DNA from: Cellulosimicrobium cellulans
GTDB taxonomy: Bacteria; Actinomycetota; Actinomycetes; Actinomycetales; Cellulomonadaceae
NCBI RefSeq assembly: GCF_024124905.1
Contig: NZ_JAMXST010000006.1
Coordinates: forward strand, 1-64,000
Direction of reading: 5' to 3'
Length of the DNA stretch: 64,000 bases
Shown: piece by piece, positions 34,568 to 45,900 of the stretch
Numbering within the stretch: the stretch's first letter is position 1
How the letters are laid out: every line of letters begins with the position of its first letter
Notes under the pieces: generated by a model
What the model was told of the DNA's origin: nothing
Seen by the model: the letters and a program-made list of their open reading frames with translations, nothing else
Database searches by the model: none
Made by a program: the position numbers and the translations under genes

Positions 34568-35404
34568 ATGATCGACAGAGCGGGGCTCGCCGACTTCCTG
34601 CGCACTCGCCGCGCCGTGCTGCAGCCCGAGGACGTGGGTCTGCCGCGCGGGTCGCGGCGCCGCACCGAAGGGCTGCGGCGAGAGGAGGTCGCGAGCCTGT
34701 GCCACATGTCCACGGACTACTACTCCCGGCTCGAGCGAGAGCGTGGCCCGCAGCCCTCGGAGCAGATGGTCGCTTCGATCGCGCAGGGCCTGCACCTGTC
34801 GCGCGCGGAACGCGACCACCTGTTCCGGCTCGCCGGGCATCGTCCGCCCGAGCCCGGGGCAGCCGGCGATCACGTGGACCCCGGGCTGCTGCGGATCATC
34901 GAGCGCCTGGAAGACACACCGGCAGAGATCGTCACCGAGCTCGGCGAGACGCTGTGGCAGACGCCTCCCGGCGTCGCGCTCGTCGGCGACCTTCGCCAGT
35001 ACACGGGCCCCTCGCGAAGCATCGGGTACCGCTGGTTCACCGACGCGTCGGTGCGTGACCTCTACTTCCCGGAAGACCACGCCTTCTACTCCCGGATGTA
35101 CGCGTCGGGGCTGCGTGGGGTGCTCGCCCTGCGGGGGCCGCAGTCGCGCGCTGCCCACCTGGCCCGGCTTCTCCTCGACCGCAGCGAGGAGTTCCGCACG
35201 GTGTGGGACCGGCACGAGGTGGGCGTGCGTCCACGCCAGGTCAAGCGGTACCTCCACCCACTCGTCGGACCGCTCGAGCTCAGCTGCCAGACCCTGCTCG
35301 ATCCCGAGCAGTCGCACTCGCTGCTCGTCTACACCGCAGCACCTGGGAGCCGGTCCGCGGAACGCCTGCAGCTCCTCACAGTCCTCGGAGCAGCCCGAGC
35401 CTAA
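34568..35404 (+). CDS. MmyB-family helix-turn-helix transcriptional regulator
   Basis: This 278-residue regulator has an XRE-type helix-turn-helix in the first 80 residues ([61 protein letters not shown]) and the MmyB-like ligand-binding domain after about residue 100 ([36 protein letters not shown]). Family members bind fatty-acid-like ligands and usually regulate a divergently transcribed SDR, as here. The ATG at 34568 is the conserved family start; no strong ribosome site is seen, so the transcript may be nearly leaderless. Confidence 0.88.
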   Translation: MIDRAGLADFLRTRRAVLQPEDVGLPRGSRRRTEGLRREEVASLCHMSTDYYSRLERERGPQPSEQMVASIAQGLHLSRAERDHLFRLAGHRPPEPGAAGDHVDPGLLRIIERLEDTPAEIVTELGETLWQTPPGVALVGDLRQYTGPSRSIGYRWFTDASVRDLYFPEDHAFYSRMYASGLRGVLALRGPQSRAAHLARLLLDRSEEFRTVWDRHEVGVRPRQVKRYLHPLVGPLELSCQTLLDPEQSHSLLVYTAAPGSRSAERLQLLTVLGAARA

Positions 35405-35483
35405 GACGTCGTGCGACACGACCGGCCCGCCTGCTGGACGAGTCTGGGCCCGGCCACCAGGGCGCGGGAGGCAGAATGGACCC

Positions 35484-36533
<1,050 letters not shown>

Positions 36534-36547
36534 AACCGAACCGCCGG

Positions 36548-36604
36548 TCGCGAGGTAGAGCTCGCGGGGCTCTACCTCGGGTCCGGAGGTTCTACCTCGC
36601 GACC
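36548..36604. terminator. Bidirectional GAGGTAGAGC palindrome between convergent genes
   Basis: GGTCGCGAGGTAGA and TCTACCTCGCGACC (36591-36604) are perfect 14-bp outer arms. GAGGTAGAGC (36552-36561) and GCTCTACCTC (36569-36578) form an alternative inner hairpin. The stop codon of the convergent ECF42 gene (CTA on the plus strand at 36572) is inside it, and the aldo-keto reductase stop (GAGATAG) immediately precedes it. Confidence 0.65.
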
Positions 36605-37954
36605 ATGGGCGGGGTGCGGGTCGGCAGACGACGACGCCGCGGCGGCGCGCTCCAGGAGGAGCTGGCGCTCGTGGCGGGTCGGGGCGAGGGCAGCGGCGCG
36701 TTCGAGGACGTCCGCGGCCTCGGCGTGCCGTCCCAGCCGGGTGAGCAGGTCGCCGCGCACGGCGCCGTAGAGGTGGTGGCGGGCGAGGCGCGGGTCGTCC
36801 GCGACGGCGTCGAGCACGACGAGCGCGGCGTCGGGACCGTCCGCGTAGCCGACGGCGACGGCGCGGTTGAGCTCGACGACGGGGGAGGGCGCGACGGACG
36901 CGAGCGCGTCGTAGAGGGCGACGATCGCCTCCCAGTCGGTGTCCGCCCAGGCCGTGGCCCGTGCGTGGCACGCGGCGATCGCGGCCTGGAGGGAGTAGGG
37001 ACCGAGCGGCTTCCCGGCGCGGGTGCCCAGCGCGAGCGCGCGGTCGAGCGCGGCGAGGCCGTGGCGGACGAGGAGGCGGTCCCAGCGTGCACGGTCCTGG
37101 TCCTGGAGCAGCACGGGCTCGCCGTCGGGCCCGGTGCGCGCGGCGAAGCGTGACGCCTGGAGCTCCATGAGCGCGACGAGCCCGTGCACCTCCGGCTCGC
37201 CCGGGAGCAGCCCGGCGAGCACCCGCCCGAGCCGCATCGCGTCGTCGGCGAGCTCGCGCCGTACCCACGCGTCGCCCGACGTGGCGGCGTACCCCTCGGT
37301 GAAGACGAGGTACACGACCTCGAGCACGGCGGGCACGCGGGCGGCGAGCTCGTCGGCCTGCGGGACGTCGAACGGGACGTTCGCCTCGGCGAGCGTCCGC
37401 TTCGCGCGCGAGACGCGCTGCCCGACCGTCGCGGAGGGGACGAGGAACGCGCGCGCGATCTCGTCCGTCGTCAGTCCTCCCACGAGGCGCAGGGTGAGCG
37501 CGACGCGGGAGTCGCGCGGGAGCACGGGGTGACAGGCGACGAGCACGAGCGCGAGCAGGTCGTCGCCCACGGGGTCCTCGACGATCGCGTCGGGGGCCGG
37601 GACCGACCCCACGAGGACCGCGCCGCCGTCGCCCGGGTGCGCGACCGCCGTCGTCCCTCCGCCGGACCGCGCACCGGGCGCGGCGAGGTCCGCCGCGAGC
37701 CGCGCGTACTTCTCGTCGCGCGTGCGCTCGCGGCGGACCAGGTCGACGGCGCGGCGGCGCGCCACGGTCGTCAGCCACGCGCCGGGGTTGTCCGGGACGC
37801 CCTGCTCGGGCCACTGCTCGAGCGCGGCGACGAACGCCTCCTGGGCGACCTCCTCGGCGAGGCCGACGTCGCGCAGGGTCCGCGCGAGGCCCGCGACGAG
37901 CCGCGGCGACTCGATGCGCCACACGGCCTCGACGGTGCGGGAGACGTCGGTCAT
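36572..37954 (-). CDS. ECF42-type RNA polymerase sigma factor (second copy)
   Basis: This 460-residue sigma factor has the same layout as the one at 1692: region 2 with EEVAQEAFVAALEQWPEQGVPDNPGAWLTTVARRRAVDLVRRE, region 4 with LTLRLVGGLTTDEIARAFLVPSATVGQRVSRAKR, and the long helical C-terminal extension (SPVVELNRAVAVGYADGPDAAL). It differs by a Gly/Ala-rich insert near residues 90-120. The ATG at 37954 has only a weak ribosome site. A YCII protein precedes it by 38 bp and is probably co-transcribed. Its last codons and TAG stop belong to a shared terminator palindrome. Confidence 0.9.
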   Translation of the reverse strand: MTDVSRTVEAVWRIESPRLVAGLARTLRDVGLAEEVAQEAFVAALEQWPEQGVPDNPGAWLTTVARRRAVDLVRRERTRDEKYARLAADLAAPGARSGGGTTAVAHPGDGGAVLVGSVPAPDAIVEDPVGDDLLALVLVACHPVLPRDSRVALTLRLVGGLTTDEIARAFLVPSATVGQRVSRAKRTLAEANVPFDVPQADELAARVPAVLEVVYLVFTEGYAATSGDAWVRRELADDAMRLGRVLAGLLPGEPEVHGLVALMELQASRFAARTGPDGEPVLLQDQDRARWDRLLVRHGLAALDRALALGTRAGKPLGPYSLQAAIAACHARATAWADTDWEAIVALYDALASVAPSPVVELNRAVAVGYADGPDAALVVLDAVADDPRLARHHLYGAVRGDLLTRLGRHAEAADVLERAAALAPTRHERQLLLERAAAASSSADPHPAHGREVEPPDPR

Positions 37955-37992
37955 CGTCGTACCCCTGTCATACCCCTGCCCGGAGCAGGGGC

Positions 37993-38430
37993 TCAGGAGC
38001 CCTGCTGCGCGCGGATCTGCTCGGCGAGGCGCTCGTCCTTCGCGCGCTGCTCGGGCGTGTACTCGGCGCCGAAGTCCTCGACCTCGAAGATCGGCCGGAT
38101 CTCGAGGACCTCCTCCAGGCCCATGTTCGGGTCGCTGGGGCACTTGCGGGCCCACTCGACGGCCTCCTCGAGCGAGGAGACCTGCCAGATCCAGTACCCG
38201 GCGACGATCTCCTTGGACTCGGTGAACGGCCCGTCGACGACGGACGTCTCGCCGCCGCGGAACACGACGCGCGCGGCCTTGGCCGTGGGCTGCAGGCCCT
38301 GGCCGTCGAGCATGATGCCCGCCTTGACGAGCTCCTCGTTGTACGCGCCCATCTGGGCGAGCATCTCCTGGGTGGGGGCGATCTTGTCCTCGTCGGCCCC
38401 GTTGCCCGTGATCATGACCATGACGCGCAT
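37993..38430 (-). CDS. YCII/DGPF-domain protein, ECF42 partner (second copy)
   Basis: This 145-residue protein begins MRVMVMITGNGADED and contains VVDGPFTESKEIVAGYWIWQVSSLEEAVEWARKCP, the YCII/DGPF signature. A charged tail (FGAEYTPEQRAKDERLAEQI) is longer than in the copy at 3055. It precedes an ECF42 gene, as is general for this family. The ATG at 38430 follows GAGGAGGAACG, a strong ribosome site. The role in sigma-factor signalling is presumed from context only. Confidence 0.88.
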   Translation of the reverse strand: MRVMVMITGNGADEDKIAPTQEMLAQMGAYNEELVKAGIMLDGQGLQPTAKAARVVFRGGETSVVDGPFTESKEIVAGYWIWQVSSLEEAVEWARKCPSDPNMGLEEVLEIRPIFEVEDFGAEYTPEQRAKDERLAEQIRAQQGS

Positions 38431-38548
38431 GACGTTCCTCCTCGGTGAGTGCCTCCTCGACCCTAGTGTCGTGAAGGCGAGTTCACCCTGACGTCGGACG
38501 GCGCCCCCGGGTTTTCGACACGCGTCGCCGACGAGTTTCGCCGAGGCG

Positions 38549-39346
38549 TCAGCGGAAGCGCTGGACGGCGAGCGGTGCGGCCTCCGCGAGCCCCCGCACG
38601 GCCGGGTGGTCGGCGCCCGGCGCGGTCCCGGCGAAGACGTCGCGCAGCGCGCCGGAGGCGACGAACGTCCCGTCGGCGAGCACGTGCACGGTGGGGCACA
38701 TCCGCTCGACGAGCTCGAGGTCGTGCGAGACGAGCAGCACCGCGGTGCCGAGCTCGGCCGTCGCGGCGCCGAGGCGACGCACGACGTCGCCGCGCATGGC
38801 CGGGTCGACGGCGGTGAGCGGCTCGTCGAGCAGGAGGGCGCGCGGGCGCGTGGCGAGCGCGACGGCGAGCGCGACGCGCTGCTTCTCGCCGCCGGAGAGC
38901 GAGTGGATCGTGCGCGGGGCGTACCGCGGCTCGAGCGCGACGTCGCCGAGCAGGTCCTCGACGGAGCGGCCGCTCGGGCGCCCGGCCCTGCGGGCGTCCT
39001 TGAGGGCCGCGGACAGCGTGCGGTCGACGGTCCAGCGCGGGTCGATCCCGATCCCGGCGAGGCCGTCCTGCGAGACGCGCCGCACGTCGGCGGTGAACTG
39101 CTTCTTGTCCCGGCGCGAGAGCTTGGTGACGGTGCGGCCGGCGTACGTGACGTGGCCCGCGGTCGGGCGCACGAGCCCGACGAGCGCCCGCACGACCGTG
39201 GACTTGCCGGCGCCCGACTCGCCGACGATCCCGACCGGCGGGGTGCCCGGGACGACGTCGAGGTCGATGCCGTGCACGACGTCGGGCCCTCCGTAGCCGG
39301 CCGCGAGGCCGGTGGCGCGCAGGATCGGGGTGGTCGTCGTGCTCAT
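38549..39346 (-). CDS. Orphan ABC transporter ATP-binding protein (DppF/NikE-like)
   Basis: This 265-residue ATPase has Walker A GESGAGKST at residues 42-50, the signature SLSGGEKQRVALAVAL, Walker B ALLLDEPLTAVD and the switch His in LLVSHDLELVERM. The closest family style is the second ATPase of peptide/nickel transporters. No permease or binding-protein gene lies next to it on either side, so its partners must be elsewhere or it has another role. The ATG at 39346 follows AGAAGGTGA. The divergent neighbour is a phytochrome, with 261 bp between. Confidence 0.85.
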   Translation of the reverse strand: MSTTTTPILRATGLAAGYGGPDVVHGIDLDVVPGTPPVGIVGESGAGKSTVVRALVGLVRPTAGHVTYAGRTVTKLSRRDKKQFTADVRRVSQDGLAGIGIDPRWTVDRTLSAALKDARRAGRPSGRSVEDLLGDVALEPRYAPRTIHSLSGGEKQRVALAVALATRPRALLLDEPLTAVDPAMRGDVVRRLGAATAELGTAVLLVSHDLELVERMCPTVHVLADGTFVASGALRDVFAGTAPGADHPAVRGLAEAAPLAVQRFR

Positions 39347-39607
39347 GGGTCACCTTCTGGTCGTCGGGGCCGGGCGGGCGGTCCGGGGCCCCGCTCGTCC
39401 GACGAACGACGCTACCGCGGAGTTCCGTGGCGTCGCTCACGGTGCCCGTCGCCGCCCCGGCGGCCCCGCGACGCGGGGCAGGGTTCGGGCTCGGAGCCCG
39501 GGGCGCGGTAGCCTGGGGCACTCGACCAGGATCCTCGAGCCCAGGTGGTCCGTCGACCCGCACCGCGGCACCCCTGCCGGTGTGCGGCGACCCGGACGGA
39601 GGACCAC

Positions 39608-41890
39608 GTGACCAGGACGGTCGACGAGCCGGAGCTGCTGGCGCCCGGCGAGGCGGTGGACCTCGACAACTGCGCACGCGAGCCCATCCACGTGCCCGGC
39701 ATGATCCAGCCCCGCGGCGTGCTGCTCGTCGTGCGCGAGCACGACGGCGTGCTGCTCCAGGCGTCGGCGAACGTCGCGCGGCACCTGGGCGTCCCGGCCG
39801 AGGAGCTGGTCGGCCGACCGCTCGCCGACGCGCTGGGCGCGGAACCGGCACGCCGCGTGCTCGACCACGCCGCCAACGTCGGCGACCTCGCGACGCGCAA
39901 CCCCGTGACGCTGGACCTCGACCGCTGGGACGGGGCGCCCGTCGCCGTGGACGCCGTGCTCCACCGGCCCCCGCTGCCCGTGGACGCGGCCGAGACCGAG
40001 CCGGTGCTCGTCGTCGAGCTCGAGACGGCCGCGGGCGCGCGCCCCCTCACGTTCCCGAACACCTACCTCGCCGTGCGGCACGCGCTGCGCGACCTGGAGC
40101 GTGCCGCGACCCTCGACGAGCTGTACGACGACGCCGCCCGGCACGTGCGCGAGCTCACCGGGTTCGACCGCGTGATGATCTACCGCTTCGACGCCGCGTA
40201 CAACGGCGAGGTGGTGGCCGAGGCGCGCCGCGAGGACCTCAACGCGTTCCTCGGGCTGCACTACCCGGCGTCGGACATCCCGCCGCAGGCCCGGGCGCTG
40301 TACGAGAAGAACTGGATCCGGCTCATCGCGGACGTGGACTACGCGCCCCAGCCGATCGTGCCGGCGCTCCTGCCGACCACGGGCGCGCCGCTCGACCTCA
40401 CGTACTCCACGCTGCGCAGCGTCTCGCCGATCCACCTCGAGTACCTGCGCAACATGGGCGTGCGCGCGTCGATGTCGATCTCGCTCCTGCGGGAGGGCCG
40501 GCTGTGGGGGCTCATCGCGTGCCACCACTACGCCGGACCGCACGAGCCGCCGTACGAGGTGCGCACGGCCGCCGAGTTCCTCGGGTCGGCGCTCTCGGTC
40601 CGGCTCGTCGCGCAGGCCGAGGACGAGCGCGAGGCCGAGGTGCGGCGCGCGGAGGGCGTCCTCGCCCACCTCGCCGCCGACAGCCGCGACGAGAGCGTCC
40701 CGATCGGCACCGCGCTGACCCGCTCGGGCTGGCTGCGGCGCCTCGTCCGGGCCGACGGTGCGGTCGTCGTCGCGGAGGGCGGCCTCATCAAGGTGGGCAG
40801 CACGCCCGACGAGGACGGGTGCCGCGCGCTCGTCGCCTGGGTGCTCGGCCACGGCGAGGACCTCGTCGCGACCGAGGCGCTGGGCCGCGACGCGCCGGAG
40901 GTCGCGGCGCTCGCGCCCGACGTCGCGGGAGTGATGGGCATCGTGCTCCCCGAGGGGCAGGTCGTCGTGTGGGTACGCGACGAGGTGCTGCGGCACGTCG
41001 ACTGGGGCGGCGACCCGTACAACAAGGCGATCGCGCAACGCGAGGGCGCGACGGTCCGGCTGAGCCCGCGCAAGTCCTTCGAGCGCTGGCGCGAGGTCGT
41101 GCGCGGCCACAGCGCGCCGTGGACGGCGGACCAGACCGACGTCGCGACGTCGCTGCGGGGCCACCTGGTGGAGGCGCTGTACCTGCGCGGACGCAAGGCC
41201 GTGCGCGCGACGGAGGAGCTGCAGCGCAGCCTCCTGCCGGCGCTGCTCCCGGACGTCCCGGGCTGGACGCTCCAGTCGCGCTACGAGTCCGCCGGCACCG
41301 GCCTGGTCGGCGGCGACTGGTACGACGCCCTCGTGCTCCCGTCGGGCCGCCTCGCGCTCGTCGTCGGCGACGTCACGGGCCACGGTCTCCAGGCCGCCGC
41401 GACGATGGGCCAGCTCGGCACGACGCTGCGCGCCGCGCTCGTGAGCTCGGGCTCGGCGGTCGAGGCCGTGGCACGGCTGGGCGAGGTCGCCCGCTGGACC
41501 CTGCCGGGCGAGGTCGCGACGCTCGCGGTCGCCCTCCTGGACCCGGCGAGCGGCGTCGTCGAGCACGTGTCCGTGGGGCACCCGCCCCTGCTCGTCGTCG
41601 GGCCGGACGGCACGACGACGTGGGCCGAGCGCGCGAGCGTCCCCCCGCTGGGGATCGTCGACCGCGTCCCGACCGCGCACGTGCTCCAGGTCCCGCGCGG
41701 GGGAGCGCTCGTGCTCTACAGCGACGGGCTGGTCGAGCGTCGCGGCGAGTCGATCCGGGACGGCCTCGACCGGCTCGCGGCGGTCTTCGCGGCGGGCCCG
41801 GACGCGGACGTGGACGGCATCGTCACGGCGGCGCGCGACCCGCGCTCCGCGGACGACGCGACGCTGCTCCTCGTGCGCCGCGACGCCTGA
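39608..41890 (+). CDS. Bacteriophytochrome fused to a PP2C-type (SpoIIE) phosphatase
   Basis: This is a 760-residue red/far-red photoreceptor. The PAS domain carries Cys22 in LDNCAREPIHVPG, the biliverdin-attachment position of bacterial phytochromes. The GAF domain (about 150-325) has the PASDIP motif at 220-225, SPIHLEYLRNMGVRASMSIS and ACHHY. The PHY domain (about 340-525) has the tongue motif SPRKSFERW. Instead of a histidine kinase, the output (about 540-760) is a PP2C/SpoIIE phosphatase (GGDWYDALVL, VVGDVTGHGLQAAATM, SVGHPPLLVV, YSDGLVERR). GTG at 39608 fits the PAS start. It converges on anti-sigma kinase and STAS genes, its likely targets: the phosphatase would dephosphorylate the STAS antagonist in response to light. 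Confidence 0.92.
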   Translation: MTRTVDEPELLAPGEAVDLDNCAREPIHVPGMIQPRGVLLVVREHDGVLLQASANVARHLGVPAEELVGRPLADALGAEPARRVLDHAANVGDLATRNPVTLDLDRWDGAPVAVDAVLHRPPLPVDAAETEPVLVVELETAAGARPLTFPNTYLAVRHALRDLERAATLDELYDDAARHVRELTGFDRVMIYRFDAAYNGEVVAEARREDLNAFLGLHYPASDIPPQARALYEKNWIRLIADVDYAPQPIVPALLPTTGAPLDLTYSTLRSVSPIHLEYLRNMGVRASMSISLLREGRLWGLIACHHYAGPHEPPYEVRTAAEFLGSALSVRLVAQAEDEREAEVRRAEGVLAHLAADSRDESVPIGTALTRSGWLRRLVRADGAVVVAEGGLIKVGSTPDEDGCRALVAWVLGHGEDLVATEALGRDAPEVAALAPDVAGVMGIVLPEGQVVVWVRDEVLRHVDWGGDPYNKAIAQREGATVRLSPRKSFERWREVVRGHSAPWTADQTDVATSLRGHLVEALYLRGRKAVRATEELQRSLLPALLPDVPGWTLQSRYESAGTGLVGGDWYDALVLPSGRLALVVGDVTGHGLQAAATMGQLGTTLRAALVSSGSAVEAVARLGEVARWTLPGEVATLAVALLDPASGVVEHVSVGHPPLLVVGPDGTTTWAERASVPPLGIVDRVPTAHVLQVPRGGALVLYSDGLVERRGESIRDGLDRLAAVFAAGPDADVDGIVTAARDPRSADDATLLLVRRDA

Positions 41891-41926
41891 GCGCGTCGCG
41901 GCGGGTCGACGGGCAGCCGACAGCGG

Positions 41927-42400
41927 TCAGCCGACGGGGAGGAGCGCGCTGCGCACCGAGGCGCCGCCGCGGAAGACCGGGACGTCGAACCGCGCCCACA
42001 CGTGCTTCTCGCCGGTACCGGCCCGGAACCAGCCGACGGCCGTCGACGCCCGCTGCGCGAGCACGAGGCCGAACCCGCCCGCGCCCGGTGAGCGCCGCCC
42101 GGCCACGACCGGCGCCGCCGGAGAGTGGTCCACGACGTCCACGACGAGCTCGCGCCCGTCGCTGAGCAGACGGACGCGCGTGGGCGGCAGGCCGTGCCGC
42201 AGGGCGTTGGTGGCGAGCTCGCTCGCCACGAGGACGACGCGCTCCGGCGTCGCCTCGAGCGCGCGGTCCGGCGGGAGCGGCCCGCCGGTGAGCAGGCGGT
42301 GCAGGCCCTCGCGCAGCGTCGCGAGGTCACCCAGTCCCCGCAGCGGCCAGGACCCGATCTCGACGAAGCCGACCGGGACGGCGGCGTGCTCGACGCTCAC
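41927..42400 (-). CDS. RsbW-like anti-sigma factor / serine-kinase ATPase
   Basis: This 157-residue protein is of the HATPase_c_2 group. The N-box is VASELATNALRHG near residue 65 and the G2 box AGGFGLVLAQ near residue 115, with VDVVDHS between. In partner-switching systems such proteins bind a sigma factor and phosphorylate a STAS antagonist. The first 25 residues (VPVGFVEIGSWPLRGLGDLATLREGL) match the helical start of the family. The GTG start overlaps the STAS stop (GTGA), showing co-translation. No sigma-B-type gene is in the window. Confidence 0.85.
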   Translation of the reverse strand: MSVEHAAVPVGFVEIGSWPLRGLGDLATLREGLHRLLTGGPLPPDRALEATPERVVLVASELATNALRHGLPPTRVRLLSDGRELVVDVVDHSPAAPVVAGRRSPGAGGFGLVLAQRASTAVGWFRAGTGEKHVWARFDVPVFRGGASVRSALLPVG

Positions 42401-42729
42401 GCGCCGTCCTCGCCGGTGCTGTCGTCCGCGATCTCGAAGAGGTCGACCACTCCGCTGAGCTCGAGCAGGTCCCGGACGCGGCGCGGGACGCGCTCCAGCA
42501 CGGGCGACCCCGAACCGGCGGTGGCGGCGTGGTAGAGCAGGCGCAGGCCGCCCGAGTCCATGAAGGTCACGTCACCGAGGTCGACGTGGATGCGATCGTC
42601 CGCCGACTGCGCGAGCCGCAGCAGCTCGTCCTCGCGGCGGGCCTGGACCGCGGCGTCGATCTCGCCTCGCATGGTCCAGCGCGTGCCGCCGCTCGTCGTC
42701 ATGACGTCGCCGCTCGTCGTCGGGGTCAC
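42397..42729 (-). CDS. STAS-domain anti-anti-sigma factor
   Basis: This 110-residue STAS protein shows RWTMRGEIDAAVQARREDELLRLA and IHVDLGDVTFMDSGGLRLLYHA, where the Ser of DSGG is the expected phosphorylation site. I chose the GTG at 42729 because GAGGAGGAG lies nine bases upstream; an in-frame ATG twelve codons later would cut into the first beta-strand region. It overlaps the anti-sigma kinase by four bases. With the phytochrome-phosphatase it would complete a light-controlled partner switch. Confidence 0.87.
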   Translation of the reverse strand: MTPTTSGDVMTTSGGTRWTMRGEIDAAVQARREDELLRLAQSADDRIHVDLGDVTFMDSGGLRLLYHAATAGSGSPVLERVPRRVRDLLELSGVVDLFEIADDSTGEDGA

Positions 42730-42883
42730 CGTGATGTGCTCCTCCTCGTCCCGGCACGGTGCCGGGCACCCGGGACACGGTACGCGGACCTGCCGACGCT
42801 CGCTCTGCGATCCGGCGCGTGGCGCCGACCTTTCCGGATCCGGTCCGTGCGTCGGCGCACGTCCCGGCCCGCGGGACGGCGAC

Positions 42884-42920
42884 GGGCCCGGTCGACGTCG
42901 CGGGGACGTCGACCGGGCCC
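42884..42920. terminator. Perfect hairpin after the GH30 gene
   Basis: GGGCCCGGTCGACGTC (42884-42899) and GACGTCGACCGGGCCC (42905-42920) form a 16-bp perfect stem with a 5-nt loop. It lies 20 bp beyond the GH30 stop codon and upstream of the STAS gene, and is a strong candidate terminator for the GH30 transcript. Confidence 0.7.
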
Positions 42921-42939
42921 GCACGGTGGGCCGGACCTC

Positions 42940-45900
42940 TCAGCAGGTGCGCGCGTCGAACGCGACCTCGAGCGGTGCATACCCGTCGACCGTCACGACG
43001 GCCGTCCCGGCGGGGACGGACGCGGCGCGCGACGCGAACGACTGGTACGCGTTCGTGCCCGGGGCGACTCCCGCGAACGTCCGCGTGCCGTACGGCGTCG
43101 CGAGCGTCACGTCGAGCGGCGCGTCGCCGTCGTTCGTGGCGCGGACCGCGACGTAGACCTTCCCGGCCAGGCACCGCGTCTCGGCGACGGCGGTGACCGG
43201 GGCGCTGCCCGCGTCGGCGGTCCAGCGCAGGGCGTACGCCTGCTCCGTGCCGTTCTCGGCGGTGACGCGCACGGTCGTCGTGCCGGGGACGGCGTCGGCG
43301 GCCTCGACCGCGACCGTCGCCCAGGGGTCGTGCGCGACCGCCGTGACGGCCGGCACCCCGCCCGCGACGGGCACGTCGTACGCCGTCACCGCGGGGTCGA
43401 ACCCGGCGAGGGGCTCGCCGTCCACGGTGATGCCCGACGCCGTGGCGTCGGTCCCCGTGCCGGGCACCTTGGCGAGGACCTCGATCTCGGAGACGACCAG
43501 GTGCGTGTTCGCCCGCGCCGTGAGGACGACGCGCACGGACGACGTCCGCACGTCCGCGGGGATCTCGACCGCGGGCGCGGGGCCGTCGGGCGAGGCGTCC
43601 ACGGTGACGGGCGCGCCGACGTCGGTCCACGTGCCGCCCACGAGGGCCTGGAGCCGGACGGACTGCGCCCAGCTCGCGCTGGACCCGTCCTTCCAGAACC
43701 GCGTCACGACGCCCGTGACGTCCCGGTCGGCGGGGAGCGTGACCGTGAGCGTGTCGGACGTCCGCTTGGTGCCCGACACCCAGTTCGACCACGCCTTGTC
43801 GGTGAGGTTGCCGTTCACGACGCCGCCGACGGCGTAGCCCGGCTCGGTGAACGTCGCGCTCGCGGTCGTGCCCGCGGCGAGCGCGCCGTTGGCGGACGCC
43901 GCCTCGGTCACCTGGACGCGGACCGTGGCCGGGAGCGTGGCGCCCGCCCCGGCGTCGGCCGTGCCGGAGAGCTCGACGACCCCGACGGCGTCGTACGCGT
44001 CCGCGGGGGCGTCGTCCCAGACCACGGGGCGCGGCACCTCGGCCCCGCCCGCCGCCACCGCGGTGACGGTCGCCGGGAGCGTCGGCGTGCCGCCCGCGTA
44101 CGCCTTGGCGCGCGCGGGGAGCGTGGAGGTGAGCTCGTCGACGACGACGGTCGCCGTCGCGGCGACCTCGCCGCCGGTCGGCGTGGCCACGGTGCCCGTC
44201 ACCTCGACGGTGCCGGGCTCGGCCCACGCGTCGTCGTCCGGCACGTCCCACGTCACGGGGAGCGCGCCGCGCGCCCCGTCGCGGTAGACGGGCGTGACGG
44301 TCGCGGGGAGCTCGGGCGCGGTGCCCGGCGTCGTGAACGCCTCGACCGGCTCGGTGCCCAGGACCGTCTCGTCGACGACCCGCCAGCGCTGGTTCACGCC
44401 GGAGTTCGCGAGGTACGTGCCCACGGGGGAACCGTCAGCCGTGGCCTGGCCGCCGACCTCGAGGAGGGTCTTCGAGGACGCGTTGACGAGCGTGAAGGTG
44501 CCGTCGCCGGTCGTCGAGAGGATCCACTGCGCGGCGAGCGGGGTGTCCGCGACGTCGGCGGGCGCGTCCTGGAGGACGGCGGACGTGTCGGCCGTGACGG
44601 CGAGCTGGCGGCCCGTGGCCGCGTTCGTCACGGCGTAGCGCGTGCGGTGCGTGCCGGAGCCCTCGGAGGCGCCGAGCGCCGTGAGCTCCCACGCCTGCTC
44701 CGCGACCGGCGCGTCGGTGCGGATCACGACGCCCGTGCCCGACGCCGACGGCGCGAGCGAGCGGTCCGCCTGCACGCCGTCGAGACGGTAGGCGTGACCG
44801 TCCTGGACGAGCGCGGCGTCGTCCGCGACGCCGGAGACGCCGTCGACGACGAACGTCGTCACGGACTCGGCCGGCACGACGAGCGTCGCGCTCGGACCGT
44901 CCGCACCCGTCTCGACGGCCACCGGCTCGCCCTCGACGAGGTAGCCGGCCGTGCTCGTGACCACGGGGGTGACGGTCGCATCGGACCCGACCGCACCGAA
45001 CTTCGACAGGTCGAGCGTCACGGCGCGCTCGGCCTTCGTGGCGTTCACGTGCACGACCGTCGCGGACGTGCCGTCGGCCGACACCGCGGCCGTGCTGCTC
45101 GCGTCGTCCGAGCGGATCAGCGAGTCGCCCGGCTCGATGTAGTGCGTGAAGTTCTGGGTCGCCCAGTACTTCGTGTTCGTGTAGATCGGGCACGTCTCGA
45201 GCGTGTCCTCGGTCGTGCAGTCGAACGGGATCTGGATCTCGCCCCAGTTCATGCCGTTCGCGCTCTCGCCGCCCGGCGCCATGTTGGCGTAGTCCTCGAC
45301 CGGCTGCCAGAACACCCACGCGCTCGGCTCGAGCTCGCGCAGGTCGTCGACGATGTGCTGCGCGCTGCCGAGGCCGGACTCCATGGTCTCGAAGTCCTGG
45401 CCCGTCGAGCTCCAGTTCCCGCCGACCTCGCTCATCCACAGCGGCTTGTCCTCGCCCTTGGCGATGTCACGGACCGTCGTGCGCTGGCCCGTGCCGTAGG
45501 TGTGGACGTTGAGCTGCGACACCTGGTCGCGGACCGCCTGCGGGTACGCGTTCCAGTTGGTCGCGAACGTGCCGGGGTTCGTCTCGTCCATCGCCGAGAT
45601 GACGGCGTCGGTCGAGGAGCCCTCGAGCGCCGCGGCGAGCGCCGGGACGACCTTCGCCTGGAGCGCGGGGCTCATGTGGGCGCCCTCCTGGCGGCCCCCG
45701 GTCGGGTTGCCGTCGCTGCCGAGCTGGGTGCCCCAGTAGTTCGTGTTGGGCTCGTTGAACGGGTCGATCGTGTCGACCTCGATGCCGTGCGCGTCCTCGA
45801 GGCGCTCGGTCACGCCGACCAGGTACGCCGCGAAGTCGTCGATGCTCTCCGTCTTGAGCTGGTCCGCGGTCGAGCTGAACCCGCCCGAGACGTACCCGCT

